Of a DNA stretch of 64,000 nt, positions 25,203 through 33,617 are shown in pieces. The notes under the pieces are model-generated. The model did no database searches. It was not told the DNA's origin and saw only the letters and a program-made list of their open reading frames with translations. Within the stretch, counting starts at the first letter, position 1, and each line of letters starts with the position of its first letter. This DNA is from Streptomyces rubradiris (GTDB lineage: Bacteria > Actinomycetota > Actinomycetes > Streptomycetales > Streptomycetaceae): assembly GCF_016860525.1 (NCBI RefSeq), contig NZ_BNEA01000001.1:1505501-1569500 (forward strand), given 5' to 3'. The position numbers were made by a program, and so were the translations under genes.

Positions 25203-25280
25203 TCCGTATGCGGAAGACCATGACTCCGTATACGACGACCACGACTGCCTGTACGGAGATCACGGCTGCGTATGCGACGC
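25203..25280. repeat. Three imperfect 21-22-bp repeats upstream of the PHO box
   Basis: The stretch contains three related units (CCGTATGCGGAAGACCATG, then CCGTATACGACGACCACG, then TGTACGGAGATCACGG). Read on the plus strand from an ATG at 25198 they encode repeating acidic/His/Tyr heptads (EDHDS-VY, DDHDC-LY, GDHGC-VC), but no ribosome site precedes the ATG and the frame runs on antisense to the next gene. Coding is doubtful. The rest of the 312-bp gap, to 25386, shows no gene. Confidence 0.5.
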
Positions 25281-25386
25281 CGCCCCGGGCTCCCGGAACC
25301 TCGTCACCCACGACACCGGCATCCCGCCCCGGTCGCCGCACCCGTCGGCGCCCGGCCCGGCCTCTCCCCCGCCGGGACCTCCGCGC

Positions 25387-26811
25387 TCAGCCCCCGTGCT
25401 GGGACCGCGCCTTGAACGCCGCCTTCCGGGCCTCCTTGGCCACCTTCTTGTCCGGGTGCAGCCGGCCCATCGCGTCCAGCACCTCGGCGGTGGCGGGATG
25501 GTCCACCCGCCAGGCCGCCGCGAAGAACCCGCTGTGCTGGGCGGCCAGCCCCTCCACCAGGGCGCGCAGTTCCTCGGAGTTGCCCTCGGCCGCCAGCTGC
25601 GCGGCCAGCGTGTCGACGGTCAGCCAGAACACCAGCTCCTGGGAGGGCGCCGGCACGTCCGCGGCCCCCCGCTCGCTCAGCCACACCCGGGCCAGCCCGC
25701 CCAGCTCGGGGTCGTCCAGCACCTCCCGCAGCGCGGGTTCGGCCTCGGCGCCCAGCAGCGACAGCGCCTGCTGACAGCGCAGCCGGCGCAAGGGGCCCCC
25801 GGCGTCCGCGCCGCGGGCCGCCGCCAGCAACTCCCGGGCCGCGTCGAGCGGTTCGCGGCGGGCGAGCCACAGTTCCGTCTCGGCGCGGGCGGCCGGCTGC
25901 CCGAACCGGGCGGTGCCGTCGAGCAGCGCGTCCGCGCCCTTGTCGGCCAGCTCGCCGACGACGGGCGCCTCGAACCCGGCCTCCAGCAGCCGCGCCCGCA
26001 ACCCGTACACGCCGAGCGGGGTGAGCCGGACCATGCCGTACCGGGAGACGTCGGTGTCGTCCACGGGCGCCGCGGGCTCCTCGTCGGCGTCGGCCATCAG
26101 CGCCTCGTCCACCGGCTGGTAGGCCACGAGTCCGGCCGGCTCCAGCGCGCGGAACTGGTCGTCCAGCCGCATCATCGCGTCGGAGACCTGCTCCAGGACG
26201 TCGTTGGTGGGCTCGCCCATGTCGTCGGGCACCAGCATGGAAGCGGCGAGGGCGGGCAGCGGGACGGGGCTCTCGCCGACGCCGTCCTCACCGACGGTGA
26301 GCAGATAGAGGTTGCCGAGGACGCCGTCGAGGAAGTCCGCGTCCGCCTGCGGATCCCAGTCGAGCGACGCGAAATCGACCCTGCCGCTGTCGTCCACGGC
26401 GTCGGCCAGGCCGTCCAGATCGGGCACGGCCGCGTCGGCGAGGACGGTCTCCAGCGCGGTGAGCCACACCGCGAGCACATCGCGCGGGGAGCCGGTGAGC
26501 AGGGCCAGGTTCTCCCCCGCCCGGACGGTGCCGGCCTCCTCGTCGACGATCTCGACCAGGCCCGCGTCCACGGCGACCCGCCAGGCCTCGCCGGCGTAGG
26601 CGACGGCGTCGTCCCCGGCCAGACCGAGCAGGGCGGCGGCGGCCGGCAGCTGCTCCTCCACCAGGGTGCCGCCCGCGTCCACCCGGGTGTCCGGTCCGGC
26701 CCAGCGGGCGAGGCGGGCGGCCCGTGACAGCAACGGCGTGGACAGCGCGGCGCGCGCCAGCTCCGCTTCGGGGCGCAACCGCGCGGGTGGCAGGGGGGAG
26801 CTGTCTGACAT
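25387..26811 (-). CDS. Conserved unknown protein, helical repeat type
   Basis: A 474-aa protein from ATG 26811. I do not recognise a named function. It is rich in Ala, Leu and acidic residues, has no membrane segment or signal, and is predicted largely helical. The C-terminal part (about 300-474) reads like short HEAT-type helical pairs (LRRLRCQQALSLLG, EPALREVLDDPELG, GLARVWLSERG), and the end is basic (HPDKKVAKEARKAAFKARS). Such folds usually act as protein-binding scaffolds. It is monocistronic, with the secreted nuclease divergent on its upstream side. Codon use is normal for the window, so it is a real gene. Confidence 0.75.
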   Translation of the reverse strand: MSDSSPLPPARLRPEAELARAALSTPLLSRAARLARWAGPDTRVDAGGTLVEEQLPAAAALLGLAGDDAVAYAGEAWRVAVDAGLVEIVDEEAGTVRAGENLALLTGSPRDVLAVWLTALETVLADAAVPDLDGLADAVDDSGRVDFASLDWDPQADADFLDGVLGNLYLLTVGEDGVGESPVPLPALAASMLVPDDMGEPTNDVLEQVSDAMMRLDDQFRALEPAGLVAYQPVDEALMADADEEPAAPVDDTDVSRYGMVRLTPLGVYGLRARLLEAGFEAPVVGELADKGADALLDGTARFGQPAARAETELWLARREPLDAARELLAAARGADAGGPLRRLRCQQALSLLGAEAEPALREVLDDPELGGLARVWLSERGAADVPAPSQELVFWLTVDTLAAQLAAEGNSEELRALVEGLAAQHSGFFAAAWRVDHPATAEVLDAMGRLHPDKKVAKEARKAAFKARSQHGG

Positions 26812-26921
26812 CGGCTGGTTCTCCTCGGACCGAGAAACGGGCTCAGCCGCTCAGCCTAGACGGATTTCCACCCATGCCGCCCGGTTCATCTGTCCGTAAG
26901 CCGTCGGCCATGGCCGAAACC

Positions 26922-26951
26922 TTGACAACTCCCGGGCGCAGGCAGGAGATT
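26922..26951 (+). promoter_or_regulatory. Possible promoter of the secreted nuclease gene
   Basis: TTGACA at 26922-26927 is followed after 18 bp by GAGATT (26946-26951). The -35 is perfect and the -10 is weak. It leaves a leader of about 120 bases before the TTG start at 27080. No clear PHO box was found in this gap. Confidence 0.4.
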
Positions 26952-27079
26952 GACGCGCGTAGAAGTTCGGGGGACAACTGTTCACTCGGCGCTACGCGTG
27001 TCACAGGGGGCACACGCGTCCCCTCGGTCTCCGTTTCCGTCCTCGTCCCGGCGCTCACGCACGTCCCGGAGGGAATCCC

Positions 27080-28903
27080 TTGCCGAGCAGGTCTTCCGCG
27101 CGCCTCGCCGCGCTCACCGTCGCCGCCGTCTGCGGCGCGGCGTCCGCCGTCGTCCTCACCTCCCCCGCGCACGCCGACTCGGTGCGCGTCCACGACATCC
27201 AGGGCACGACCCGGATATCGCCGTACGCCGGGCGGCAGGTGACGGACGTGCCCGGCATCGTCACGGCCACCCGCACCTACGGCTCCTCCCGGGGCTTCTG
27301 GCTCCAGGACGCGGCCCCGGACGACGACCCGGCCACCAGTGAGGGCGTCTTCGTCTTCACCAGCTCCACGCCGAAGGTCGCGGTCGGCGACGCGGTGACG
27401 GTGACCGGCACGGTCACCGAGTACGTCCCGGGCGGCGCCTCGTCCGGCAACCAGTCGCTGACGGAGATCACCAAGCCGCAGGTCACCACCGTCTCCACCG
27501 GCAACCCGGTCCCGGCGCCGGCCGTGATCGACGAGGACGCGGTGCCGGACGCCTACACGCCGAAGGGCGACCCCGCCGCGGCGGGCTCGGTCAACGGGCT
27601 CGCCCTGGACCCGTCGGCGTACGCCCTGGACTACTACGAGTCCCTGGAGGGCATGAACGTCCAGGTCGCCGACGCCCGCGTGGTCACCGCGACCGACTCG
27701 CACAGCGAGCTGTGGGTCACGGTCAAGCCGTGGGAGCACCGCAGCCGCCGCGGCGGCACGGTCTACGGCTCGTACGACTCCCAGAACACCGGCCGGCTCC
27801 AGATCCAGTCGCTGGGTCCCGCCGCCGGCTTCCCCAAGGCGGACGTCGGCGACCGCCTCTCCGGTACGACGACCGGCCCGCTGGACTTCAACCAGTACGG
27901 CGGTTACACCCTGGTCGCGAGCGGCCTCGGCACGCTGGAGAAGGGCGGCCTGGAGCGCGAGACCACCCGCGCGCAGTCGGGGCGCGAGCTGGCGGTGGCG
28001 ACGTACAACGTCGAGAACCTCGACCCGTCGGACGCCACCTTCGAGGAGCACGCCGCCGCGATCGTGCACCACCTGAAGTCGCCGGACATCGTGTCCCTGG
28101 AGGAGATCCAGGACAACAACGGCGCCGAGAACGACGGTACGGTCGACGCCGGCCAGACCGTCACGAAGCTGATCGACGCGATCGCCGCGGCGGGCGGCCC
28201 GGTGTACGACTGGCGCTCGGTCGACCCGGTCGACGGCCAGGACGGCGGCGAGCCCGGCGGCAACATCCGCCAGGTGTTCCTGTTCAACCCCGAGCGGGTC
28301 TCCTTCACGGACCGCCCGGGCGGCGGCCCGGCCACCGCGACCGGGGTCACCAAGGTGCGCGGCAAGGCCCGGCTGACCCTCTCGCCGGGCCGGATCGACC
28401 CGGCGAACGCGGCCTGGAGCAACAGCCGCAAGCCGCTCGTGGGCGAGTTCGTCTTCCGCGGCAAGACCGTCTTCGTGATCGCCAACCACTTCAACTCCAA
28501 GGGCGGCGACCAGGCTCTGACCGCGCAGTACCAGCCGCCGGTGCGCGGCTCGGAGGTCCAGCGGCACGCCCAGGCGACGGCGGTGAACGCGTTCGTCAAG
28601 GACATCCTGGCGGCGCAGAAGAACGCGGACGTGATCGCGCTCGGCGACATCAACGACTTCGAGTTCTCCGGCACCACGAAGATCCTGGAGGACGGCGGCG
28701 CGCTGTGGTCGGCGATCAAGTCCCTGCCGAAGAGCGAGCGTTACACCTATGACTACCAGGGCAACCAGCAGGTCCTGGACCAGATCCTGATCAGCCCGGC
28801 GATCCGCCGCGGCGGCTTCGAGTACGACAGCGTGCACATCAACGCGGAGTTCCACGACCAGATCAGCGACCACGACCCGCAGGTCCTGCGGCTGCGTCCG
28901 TAA
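27080..28903 (+). CDS. Secreted endonuclease/exonuclease/phosphatase-family protein (ExeM/NucH-like)
   Basis: A 607-aa protein starting at TTG 27080, supported by a strong GGAGGG site 5-9 bases upstream and an immediate signal peptide (residues 1-32, ending AHA-DS). Residues about 35-300 form OB-fold-like strands as in ExeM-type extracellular nucleases. Residues about 305-607 are the EEP catalytic fold: VATYNVENLDPSD, DIVSLEEIQDN, VIANHFNSKGGD, VIALGDINDFEFSG and ISDHDPQVL hold the Asn, Glu, His, Asp-x-Asn and terminal Asp-His residues. It is expected to degrade DNA or phosphoesters outside the cell, perhaps to recover phosphate. It converges on a 19-bp hairpin. Confidence 0.88.
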   Translation: MPSRSSARLAALTVAAVCGAASAVVLTSPAHADSVRVHDIQGTTRISPYAGRQVTDVPGIVTATRTYGSSRGFWLQDAAPDDDPATSEGVFVFTSSTPKVAVGDAVTVTGTVTEYVPGGASSGNQSLTEITKPQVTTVSTGNPVPAPAVIDEDAVPDAYTPKGDPAAAGSVNGLALDPSAYALDYYESLEGMNVQVADARVVTATDSHSELWVTVKPWEHRSRRGGTVYGSYDSQNTGRLQIQSLGPAAGFPKADVGDRLSGTTTGPLDFNQYGGYTLVASGLGTLEKGGLERETTRAQSGRELAVATYNVENLDPSDATFEEHAAAIVHHLKSPDIVSLEEIQDNNGAENDGTVDAGQTVTKLIDAIAAAGGPVYDWRSVDPVDGQDGGEPGGNIRQVFLFNPERVSFTDRPGGGPATATGVTKVRGKARLTLSPGRIDPANAAWSNSRKPLVGEFVFRGKTVFVIANHFNSKGGDQALTAQYQPPVRGSEVQRHAQATAVNAFVKDILAAQKNADVIALGDINDFEFSGTTKILEDGGALWSAIKSLPKSERYTYDYQGNQQVLDQILISPAIRRGGFEYDSVHINAEFHDQISDHDPQVLRLRP

Positions 28904-28914
28904 CCCCGGGACAC

Positions 28915-28959
28915 GACGGCGGGACCGGCCGGGCAGCGCGCCCGGCCGGTCCCGCCGTC
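28915..28959. terminator. Strong bidirectional terminator
   Basis: A perfect 19-bp stem (28915-28933 with 28941-28959; arm GACGGCGGGACCGGCCGGG) with a 7-base loop lies between the convergent nuclease and DUF3618 genes. It serves both strands. Confidence 0.85.
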
Positions 28960-28972
28960 CCGTGTCAGCGGC

Positions 28973-29620
28973 TCACTGTCCGCCGCGGTCGACCCGGCGC
29001 CAGACCACGGCCACGCCGACCAGGGCGGCGCCCGCCGCGCCCGCGAGCATCGCCGGCCGGGGGTGGCGCAGCGCGGTGCGCACGGCCTTGCGCACCGGTC
29101 GCGGCAGTCGCAGGTCGTGCTGCGCGGTGTGCCCGGCGTGCACCGCCCGGTCCCGCAGCACGTGCCGGCCGTGTCCGGCCCGCTCCTGCATCAGGTGGCC
29201 GGCCCTGGTCATCCGCTCCTGCGCGCCGTGCCCGGCGCGTACGGCCCGGTCCTGGAGCAGATGTCCGGCCTTGGCCGCCCGCTCCTGCATCAGGCTGCCC
29301 GCCCCGGCGGCCCGCCCCTGCACGATGTGCCCGGCCCTGGCGGCCCGGTCCTGCACGAGGTGTCCCGCCTTGGCCGCCCGGCCCTGGGCGCCGTGTCCCG
29401 CGTGGGCGGCGCCGGAGCGCAGCTGCACGGTCATGGCGCCGGCCTTGTCCCTGAGGTCCGCGGCCCGCGTCCGGGCCCGGCCCGTGACATCGGCGCGGCC
29501 CGTCAGCCGGCCGACGGTGCCACCGAGCCGGCCCCGGGTCTGGCTCCGGGTCTGTTCGATCTGCCGCAGCAGCTCGTCGGGGCCCTTGGCGCCCGAGCCG
29601 CGCGGGTTCCTGTGCCTCAT
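28973..29620 (-). CDS. DUF3618 protein with nine 11-residue repeats and a C-terminal membrane anchor
   Basis: A 215-aa protein from ATG 29620. Residues about 10-50 (PDELLRQIEQTRSQTRGRLGGTVGRL) match DUF3618. From about 72 to 170 come nine consecutive 11-residue units of pattern GH-x-x-Q-x-R-A-x-x-A (GHGAQGRAAKA, GHLVQDRAARA, GHIVQGRAAGA and so on). This period forms long amphipathic helices, as in LEA or apolipoprotein-like proteins. A hydrophobic segment near the end (PAMLAGAAGAALVGVAVVW) would anchor it, with RRVDRGGQ after. It probably coats or contacts the membrane; function unknown. It follows the Cys-rich gene by 107 bp on the same strand. Confidence 0.8.
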   Translation of the reverse strand: MRHRNPRGSGAKGPDELLRQIEQTRSQTRGRLGGTVGRLTGRADVTGRARTRAADLRDKAGAMTVQLRSGAAHAGHGAQGRAAKAGHLVQDRAARAGHIVQGRAAGAGSLMQERAAKAGHLLQDRAVRAGHGAQERMTRAGHLMQERAGHGRHVLRDRAVHAGHTAQHDLRLPRPVRKAVRTALRHPRPAMLAGAAGAALVGVAVVWRRVDRGGQ

Positions 29621-29727
29621 CGGTGTGCCCTTTCCCTGATCGCGTCCCCGACCGCGGCGGCGTCCGCCCGGATCTCCCGCCGCACTCGGTGCCGTGCGGA
29701 CCGTCCGGGTACCCGGCGCGGGGACGC

Positions 29728-30423
29728 TCACCCCTGTGCGCCGTCGCCCGCCCCGCGCTCGCCGAGCCGGGCGAGTTGGGACTGGAACCAGTCGAGGCGC
29801 GCCTGCAACAGGGCGGCCTCCGCGACGAGTTCGGGCACGCTCGGCCCCGCACCGGACACCAACTCGGCGGACCCGGGACGCCCGGTACCGCCCTCGGCGA
29901 CCACCCGGACCCCGTGTCCGGCCAGCCGGGCGAACTCCGCGAGGGACACGGACGTACGGCCGCGCACGCACAGCGCGCAGGCGGGGGTCAGCGCCCGCCA
30001 GCCCGGACGGCCCCAGCCGGCGTCGGCCAGCGCGACGGCACCGGTGCCGCAGCCGCAGGGTCCGGCCGTGGCCGTACGCACCCGCTGCCGGGCGTAGCGG
30101 AAGCCGCGCTCGAAGCGGATGTAGGCGCCGAGGACGGAGACCTCCAGCAGCACGGCCGCGCGGTGCTCGGCGGTGCACCGCAGGTCCTCGGCGGCGGCCC
30201 GGTCGTGCACACAGTGGAAGCCGCAGTCGCAGCGGCGCGCGGGCGGGCGGTGCCCGCGGCCGTAGACGCAGGAGGCGTCGTCGAGGACGGCGTACGGCAG
30301 CGCGCCGCCGAGCGACACCCCGGTGAACCCGGCCCTGGTGCCGTCCCGGGACAGCACCGGGTGGGCGATCTTGTAACCGGTCGGCGGCTCCGTCGGGCGT
30401 TCCGCCGGGAGCCGCAGTCTCAT
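29728..30423 (-). CDS. Unknown Cys-rich protein with C-terminal coiled coil
   Basis: A 231-aa protein from ATG 30423, which overlaps the 46-aa gene's stop as ATGA; longer in-frame starts would cover that gene. I do not recognise a family. Cysteines occur in clusters: CDCGFHCVH near 70, CTAEH near 85, GPCGCG near 120 and ACALCVRG near 145, enough for one or two zinc or iron-sulfur sites. The C-terminus (VPELVAEAALLQARLDWFQSQLARLG) has leucine heptads suggesting a coiled coil. No signal or membrane segment. A metal-binding regulatory or structural protein is plausible but not shown. Confidence 0.72.
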   Translation of the reverse strand: MRLRLPAERPTEPPTGYKIAHPVLSRDGTRAGFTGVSLGGALPYAVLDDASCVYGRGHRPPARRCDCGFHCVHDRAAAEDLRCTAEHRAAVLLEVSVLGAYIRFERGFRYARQRVRTATAGPCGCGTGAVALADAGWGRPGWRALTPACALCVRGRTSVSLAEFARLAGHGVRVVAEGGTGRPGSAELVSGAGPSVPELVAEAALLQARLDWFQSQLARLGERGAGDGAQG

Positions 30424-30560
30424 CGGGCGGCCGGCACCTCTTCGCGGGCCGGTTCGGCCGGTGCGGTGCGGACGGTCTCCTCGACCGGTGGCGGTTCCTC
30501 CGCGTGGACGAGCGGCCGCTCCTCGGCGACCCCGGTGGCCAGTGCCTTGCCGAGCTTCAT
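30420..30560 (-). CDS. 46-residue small protein, translationally coupled
   Basis: A short gene from ATG 30560 with GGGAGG five bases upstream. The peptide is MKLGKALATGVAEE followed by a Pro/Glu/Val-rich tail (RPLVHAEEPPPVEETVRTAP) and ends VPAAR. The stop overlaps the Cys-rich gene start as ATGA, arguing that it is translated and functionally linked. Charged and proline-rich, it is probably disordered. Function unknown. In-frame upstream starts exist (to 30653) but lack a ribosome site. Confidence 0.65.
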   Translation of the reverse strand: MKLGKALATGVAEERPLVHAEEPPPVEETVRTAPAEPAREEVPAAR

Positions 30561-30651
30561 GGCGCCTCCCATGACCGGACGACGGTGGTGACCCTCCGGC
30601 CATGGTGCCGCATAAGGGGCGAGTTGAACACAGGGCCTCCGTCCGGCATCC

Positions 30652-30712
30652 AAAACCTCTCAGTAATTCTTAACCATATATCGTAGGAGAATTAAGTAGA
30701 GCTACATGGATG
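30652..30712. promoter_or_regulatory. AT-rich divergent control region of dapA and the small-protein unit
   Basis: About 60 bases are AT-rich, in sharp contrast with the surroundings. They contain the inverted repeat TAATTCT (30664-30670) with AGAATTA (30688-30694), and CATATATCG between its arms. The region lies between divergent starts at 30560 and 30732. It most likely carries both promoters and an operator; I cannot assign exact -10/-35 boxes. Confidence 0.5.
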
Positions 30713-30731
30713 TGCCGCCGAGACTACTCCC

Positions 30732-31652
30732 ATGACGAGCACCCGCAAGCCCCCGCCCTTCGGCCGTACCCTCTGCGCGATGATCACGCCGTTCACCGAG
30801 GACGGCGCGCTCGATCTGGACGGCGCCCGGCGGCTGGCCGCGCACCTGGTGGCCGAGGGCTGCGACGGCCTGGTCCTGAACGGCACCACGGGCGAGTCGC
30901 CCACCACCACCGACGCGGAGAAGACGCGGCTGATCGAGGCGGTACGGGAGGCGGTCGGCGACCGGGCGGCGCTGGTCGCGGGCGTGGGCTCGGCGGACAC
31001 CCGGCACACGGTTCGACTGGCCCTCGCCGCCGGGAAGGCCGGCGCGGACGGCGTCCTGGTGGTGACGCCCTACTACAGCCGGCCCCCGCAGGAGGCCGTG
31101 GCCGCCCACTTCCGGCAGGTCGCCGACGCGAGCGAACTTCCGGTGATGCTGTACGACATCCCGGGCCGCACCGGCACCCGGATCGAACCCGAGACGCTGA
31201 TCCGGCTCGCGGAGCACCCGCGGATCGTGGCCGTCAAGGACTGCTCCTACGATTTCCTCGGCACCCAGAAGGTGCTGGCGCGGAGCGAGTTGGCGTACTA
31301 CGCGGGCTGCGACGAGCATGTGCTGGCGCTGTACGCGGTCGGCGCGGCGGGCTGCGTCAGCACGGTCGCGAACGCCGTGCCGGCGCACATCGCCGCGATC
31401 CCGGCCGCGTTCGACGCCGGCGACACCGCGCGGGCGCGGCAACTCCAGCTGGCGGCCACGCCGTTGATCGAGGCGATGACGGGCGCCGGTCTGCCCGGCA
31501 CGGTCACCGCGAAGGCCCTGCTGACCCGCCTCGGCCTCCCGGCGGGCCCGGTCCGCGCCCCCCTGCTGCCCGCCGGCCGCGAGACGAGCGACGGCCTGCT
31601 GTCCCGCTACGAGGCGCTGCGCGCGGCCCGGTCACCCCGGTCCGCCGCATGA
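30732..31652 (+). CDS. dapA: 4-hydroxy-tetrahydrodipicolinate synthase
   Basis: A 306-aa TIM-barrel enzyme from ATG 30732. All active-site marks of DapA are present: NGTTGESPTTT near 49, the Tyr in LYDIPGRTG near 142 and the Schiff-base Lys in IVAVKDCSYD near 170. It condenses pyruvate and aspartate semialdehyde, the first step of lysine and diaminopimelate synthesis. It converges with dapD of the same pathway. No clear ribosome site precedes the ATG; GAGACT six bases upstream could be a -10 of a leaderless transcript. It is distinct from the two DapA-like catabolic genes in the first 15 kb, which lack YDIPGRT. Confidence 0.93.
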   Translation: MTSTRKPPPFGRTLCAMITPFTEDGALDLDGARRLAAHLVAEGCDGLVLNGTTGESPTTTDAEKTRLIEAVREAVGDRAALVAGVGSADTRHTVRLALAAGKAGADGVLVVTPYYSRPPQEAVAAHFRQVADASELPVMLYDIPGRTGTRIEPETLIRLAEHPRIVAVKDCSYDFLGTQKVLARSELAYYAGCDEHVLALYAVGAAGCVSTVANAVPAHIAAIPAAFDAGDTARARQLQLAATPLIEAMTGAGLPGTVTAKALLTRLGLPAGPVRAPLLPAGRETSDGLLSRYEALRAARSPRSAA

Positions 31653-31688
31653 CGCGGCGCCCGCCACCACACGGTGGCGGGCGCCGCG
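31653..31688. terminator. Bidirectional terminator between dapA and dapD
   Basis: A perfect 16-bp stem (31653-31668 with 31673-31688) with loop ACAC begins right after the dapA stop. It sits between convergent genes and can end both transcripts. Confidence 0.88.
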
Positions 31689-31705
31689 CCGGGTGCGGCG
31701 GGGTG

Positions 31706-32692
31706 TCAGTTGTGGCTGTGCAGGATGTCGTTCAGGCCGCCCCAGACCGCGTTGTTCGGGCGGGCCTCGACCGCGCCGGTGACCGAGTTGCGGCGGAAGA
31801 GGATGTTGGAGGCGCCGTTGAGCTCGCGGGCCTTGACGATCTGGCCGTCGGGCATGGTCACGCGGGTGCCCGCGGTGATGTACAGGCCGGCCTCGACCAC
31901 GCACTCGTCGCCGAGGGCGATGCCGATGCCCGCCTCGGCGCCGATCAGGCAGCGCTCGCCGATGGAGATGACCACGTTGCCGCCGCCGGACAGGGTGCCC
32001 ATGGTGGAGGCGCCGCCGCCGATGTCCGAGCCGTCGCCGACCACGACGCCCGCGGAGATCCGGCCCTCGACCATGGAGGTGCCGAGCGTGCCGGCGTTGA
32101 AGTTGACGAAGCCCTCGTGCATGACCGTGGTGCCGGCGGCGAGGTGGGCGCCGAGGCGGACCCGGTCGGCGTCGGCGATGCGCACGCCCGTGGGGACCAC
32201 GTAGTCCGTCATGCGCGGGAACTTGTCGACCGAGGTCACCTGGAGGTGCAGGCCCTCGGCGCGGGCGTTCAGCCGCACCTTCTCGATGTCGTCCACCGCG
32301 ACCGGGCCGAGCGAGGTCCAGGCGACGTTGGCGAGGAAGCCGAACTGGCCCTCCAGGCTGAGGCCGTGCGGCTTGACGAGCCGGTGGCTGAGCAGGTGCA
32401 GCCGCAGGTAGACGTCGTGCGCGTCCACCGGCTTGTCGTCCAGCGACGTGATGACCGTGCGGACCGCGACCATCTCGACGCCCCGGCGGGCGTCCGGGCC
32501 GGTCGCCGCGGTGGCGCCGCCGCCCAGCAGCTGAGCCGCCTGTTCGGCGGTCAGCCGCTCGGTGCCGGCCGGGCCCGGCTCCTCGACCAGCTCAGGGGCC
32601 GGGAACCAGGTGTCGAGAACGGTGCCGTCGGAGGCGATGGTGGCGAGGCCGGCGGCGACGGCGCCGGTGGTACGGGTTGCAGACTCGGTCAT
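31706..32692 (-). CDS. dapD: 2,3,4,5-tetrahydropyridine-2,6-dicarboxylate N-succinyltransferase
   Basis: A 328-aa protein from ATG 32692. The C-terminal half is a left-handed beta-helix built of hexapeptide repeats ([66 protein letters not shown]), and the N-terminal part is the actinobacterial DapD domain. It succinylates tetrahydrodipicolinate in the diaminopimelate pathway. It stands alone on its strand, facing dapA across a terminator. Confidence 0.95.
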   Translation of the reverse strand: MTESATRTTGAVAAGLATIASDGTVLDTWFPAPELVEEPGPAGTERLTAEQAAQLLGGGATAATGPDARRGVEMVAVRTVITSLDDKPVDAHDVYLRLHLLSHRLVKPHGLSLEGQFGFLANVAWTSLGPVAVDDIEKVRLNARAEGLHLQVTSVDKFPRMTDYVVPTGVRIADADRVRLGAHLAAGTTVMHEGFVNFNAGTLGTSMVEGRISAGVVVGDGSDIGGGASTMGTLSGGGNVVISIGERCLIGAEAGIGIALGDECVVEAGLYITAGTRVTMPDGQIVKARELNGASNILFRRNSVTGAVEARPNNAVWGGLNDILHSHN

Positions 32693-32757
32693 GGGGGAAA
32701 ACCTAACGTGGGCGGGGTGGTGAGGGCGAACCGCGTCTCACGTGCCGGGCGCGCCTT

Positions 32758-33294
32758 TCAGGGGATCAGCCGAGCCAGCAGGGTGCGCGCGTGGTCCTCG
32801 TCGTACGAACCGCCCGTCAGCAGCACCTGGAGGCACAGGCCGTCCATCAGCGCGAGCAGGGCCCGGGCCGTGACCGGGTCGGTGCGCCGGGCCAGCGGCG
32901 CCGCAGCCCGCTCGGTCCACTCGGCGGCGACGGGGCGCAGCGCGGGGCGGCGCAGCGCGGCCAGGTACAGCTCGTACTCCAGCTCCACGCCGGTGCGCTC
33001 GCCGCCCAGCCACACCCCCAGGGCCCGGGCCAGCTGCGCGGCGAGGCCGTCCGGGCCGCCGTGCTCCGGGACCAGCTCGGCCAGTACCCCGGAGAACCCC
33101 TCGCCGGCCTGCCGCAACGCGGCCACCAGCAGCTCTTCCAGGGTGGCGAAGTGGTACGTGGTGGAGCCGAGCGGCACGTCCGCCTCGGCGGCGACGCTGC
33201 GGTGGCTCAGCCCGGCGATGCCGTCCCGCCCCACCACGCGGATCGCCGCGTCGATGATCCGCTGCCGGCGCCCGGGGTCGTGGCGGCGGGGCAT
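32758..33294 (-). CDS. TetR-family regulator linked to SMR efflux gene
   Basis: A 178-aa protein from ATG 33294, sharing one base with the stop of the SMR gene (TGATG). The N-terminal DNA-binding region is RIIDAAIRVVGRDGIAGLS then HRSVAAEADVPLGSTTYHFATLEELL. It is made from the same transcript as the pump and most likely represses it by binding the palindrome at 33618-33633. The ligand is probably a cationic drug exported by the pump. Confidence 0.9.
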   Translation of the reverse strand: MPRRHDPGRRQRIIDAAIRVVGRDGIAGLSHRSVAAEADVPLGSTTYHFATLEELLVAALRQAGEGFSGVLAELVPEHGGPDGLAAQLARALGVWLGGERTGVELEYELYLAALRRPALRPVAAEWTERAAAPLARRTDPVTARALLALMDGLCLQVLLTGGSYDEDHARTLLARLIP

Positions 33295-33617
33295 CAGTGC
33301 GTCGCCCCGCCCATGTTCAGCACCACCACGCCCCCGATGATCAGCAGGATCCCGCCGACCTTGGCCGCCGTCAGCCCCTCCCCGAACAGCAGCAGCCCGA
33401 GGACGGCGATGGCCGCGGTGCCGACCCCGGACCAGATGGCGTAGGCGGTGCCGATCTGCACGGTCTTCAGCGTCTGGGCGAGCAGCGCGAACGACACGAC
33501 GTACCCCACCGCCGTCACCAGCGAGGGCCCGAGCCGGCTGAATCCCTCGCTGTACTTCATCGCCGTCGTAGCGGTGACCTCGGCCGCGATAGCACCCGCG
33601 AGCAGCAGATATCCCAT
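33294..33617 (-). CDS. Small multidrug resistance (SMR) efflux protein
   Basis: A 107-aa protein with four membrane helices, from ATG 33617. The essential Glu of SMR pumps is in MGYLLLAGAIAAEVTATTAMKYSEGF (Glu13), and WSGVGTAAIAVLGLLLFGE is the third-helix signature. It exports cationic compounds with proton antiport as a dimer. An in-frame GTG/ATG at 33635 exists but lies within the operator palindrome. It is the first gene of a two-gene operon with its regulator. Confidence 0.92.
   Translation of the reverse strand: MGYLLLAGAIAAEVTATTAMKYSEGFSRLGPSLVTAVGYVVSFALLAQTLKTVQIGTAYAIWSGVGTAAIAVLGLLLFGEGLTAAKVGGILLIIGGVVVLNMGGATH

Noticed and set aside
25198..26727. 509-codon plus-strand frame starting at the D/H/Y repeats
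   Set aside because: Beyond the first 60 codons it is antisense to the conserved 474-aa gene, and no ribosome site precedes it; only the repeat itself is worth a note.
26944..26990. PHO box before the secreted nuclease gene
   Set aside because: Only one GTTCACTCGGC half is present near 26980; the adjoining 11 bases do not repeat the motif.
30504..30686. 60-codon plus-strand ORF through the dapA upstream region
   Set aside because: It runs over the 46-aa gene on the other strand and the AT-rich control region, with no ribosome site or recognisable content.
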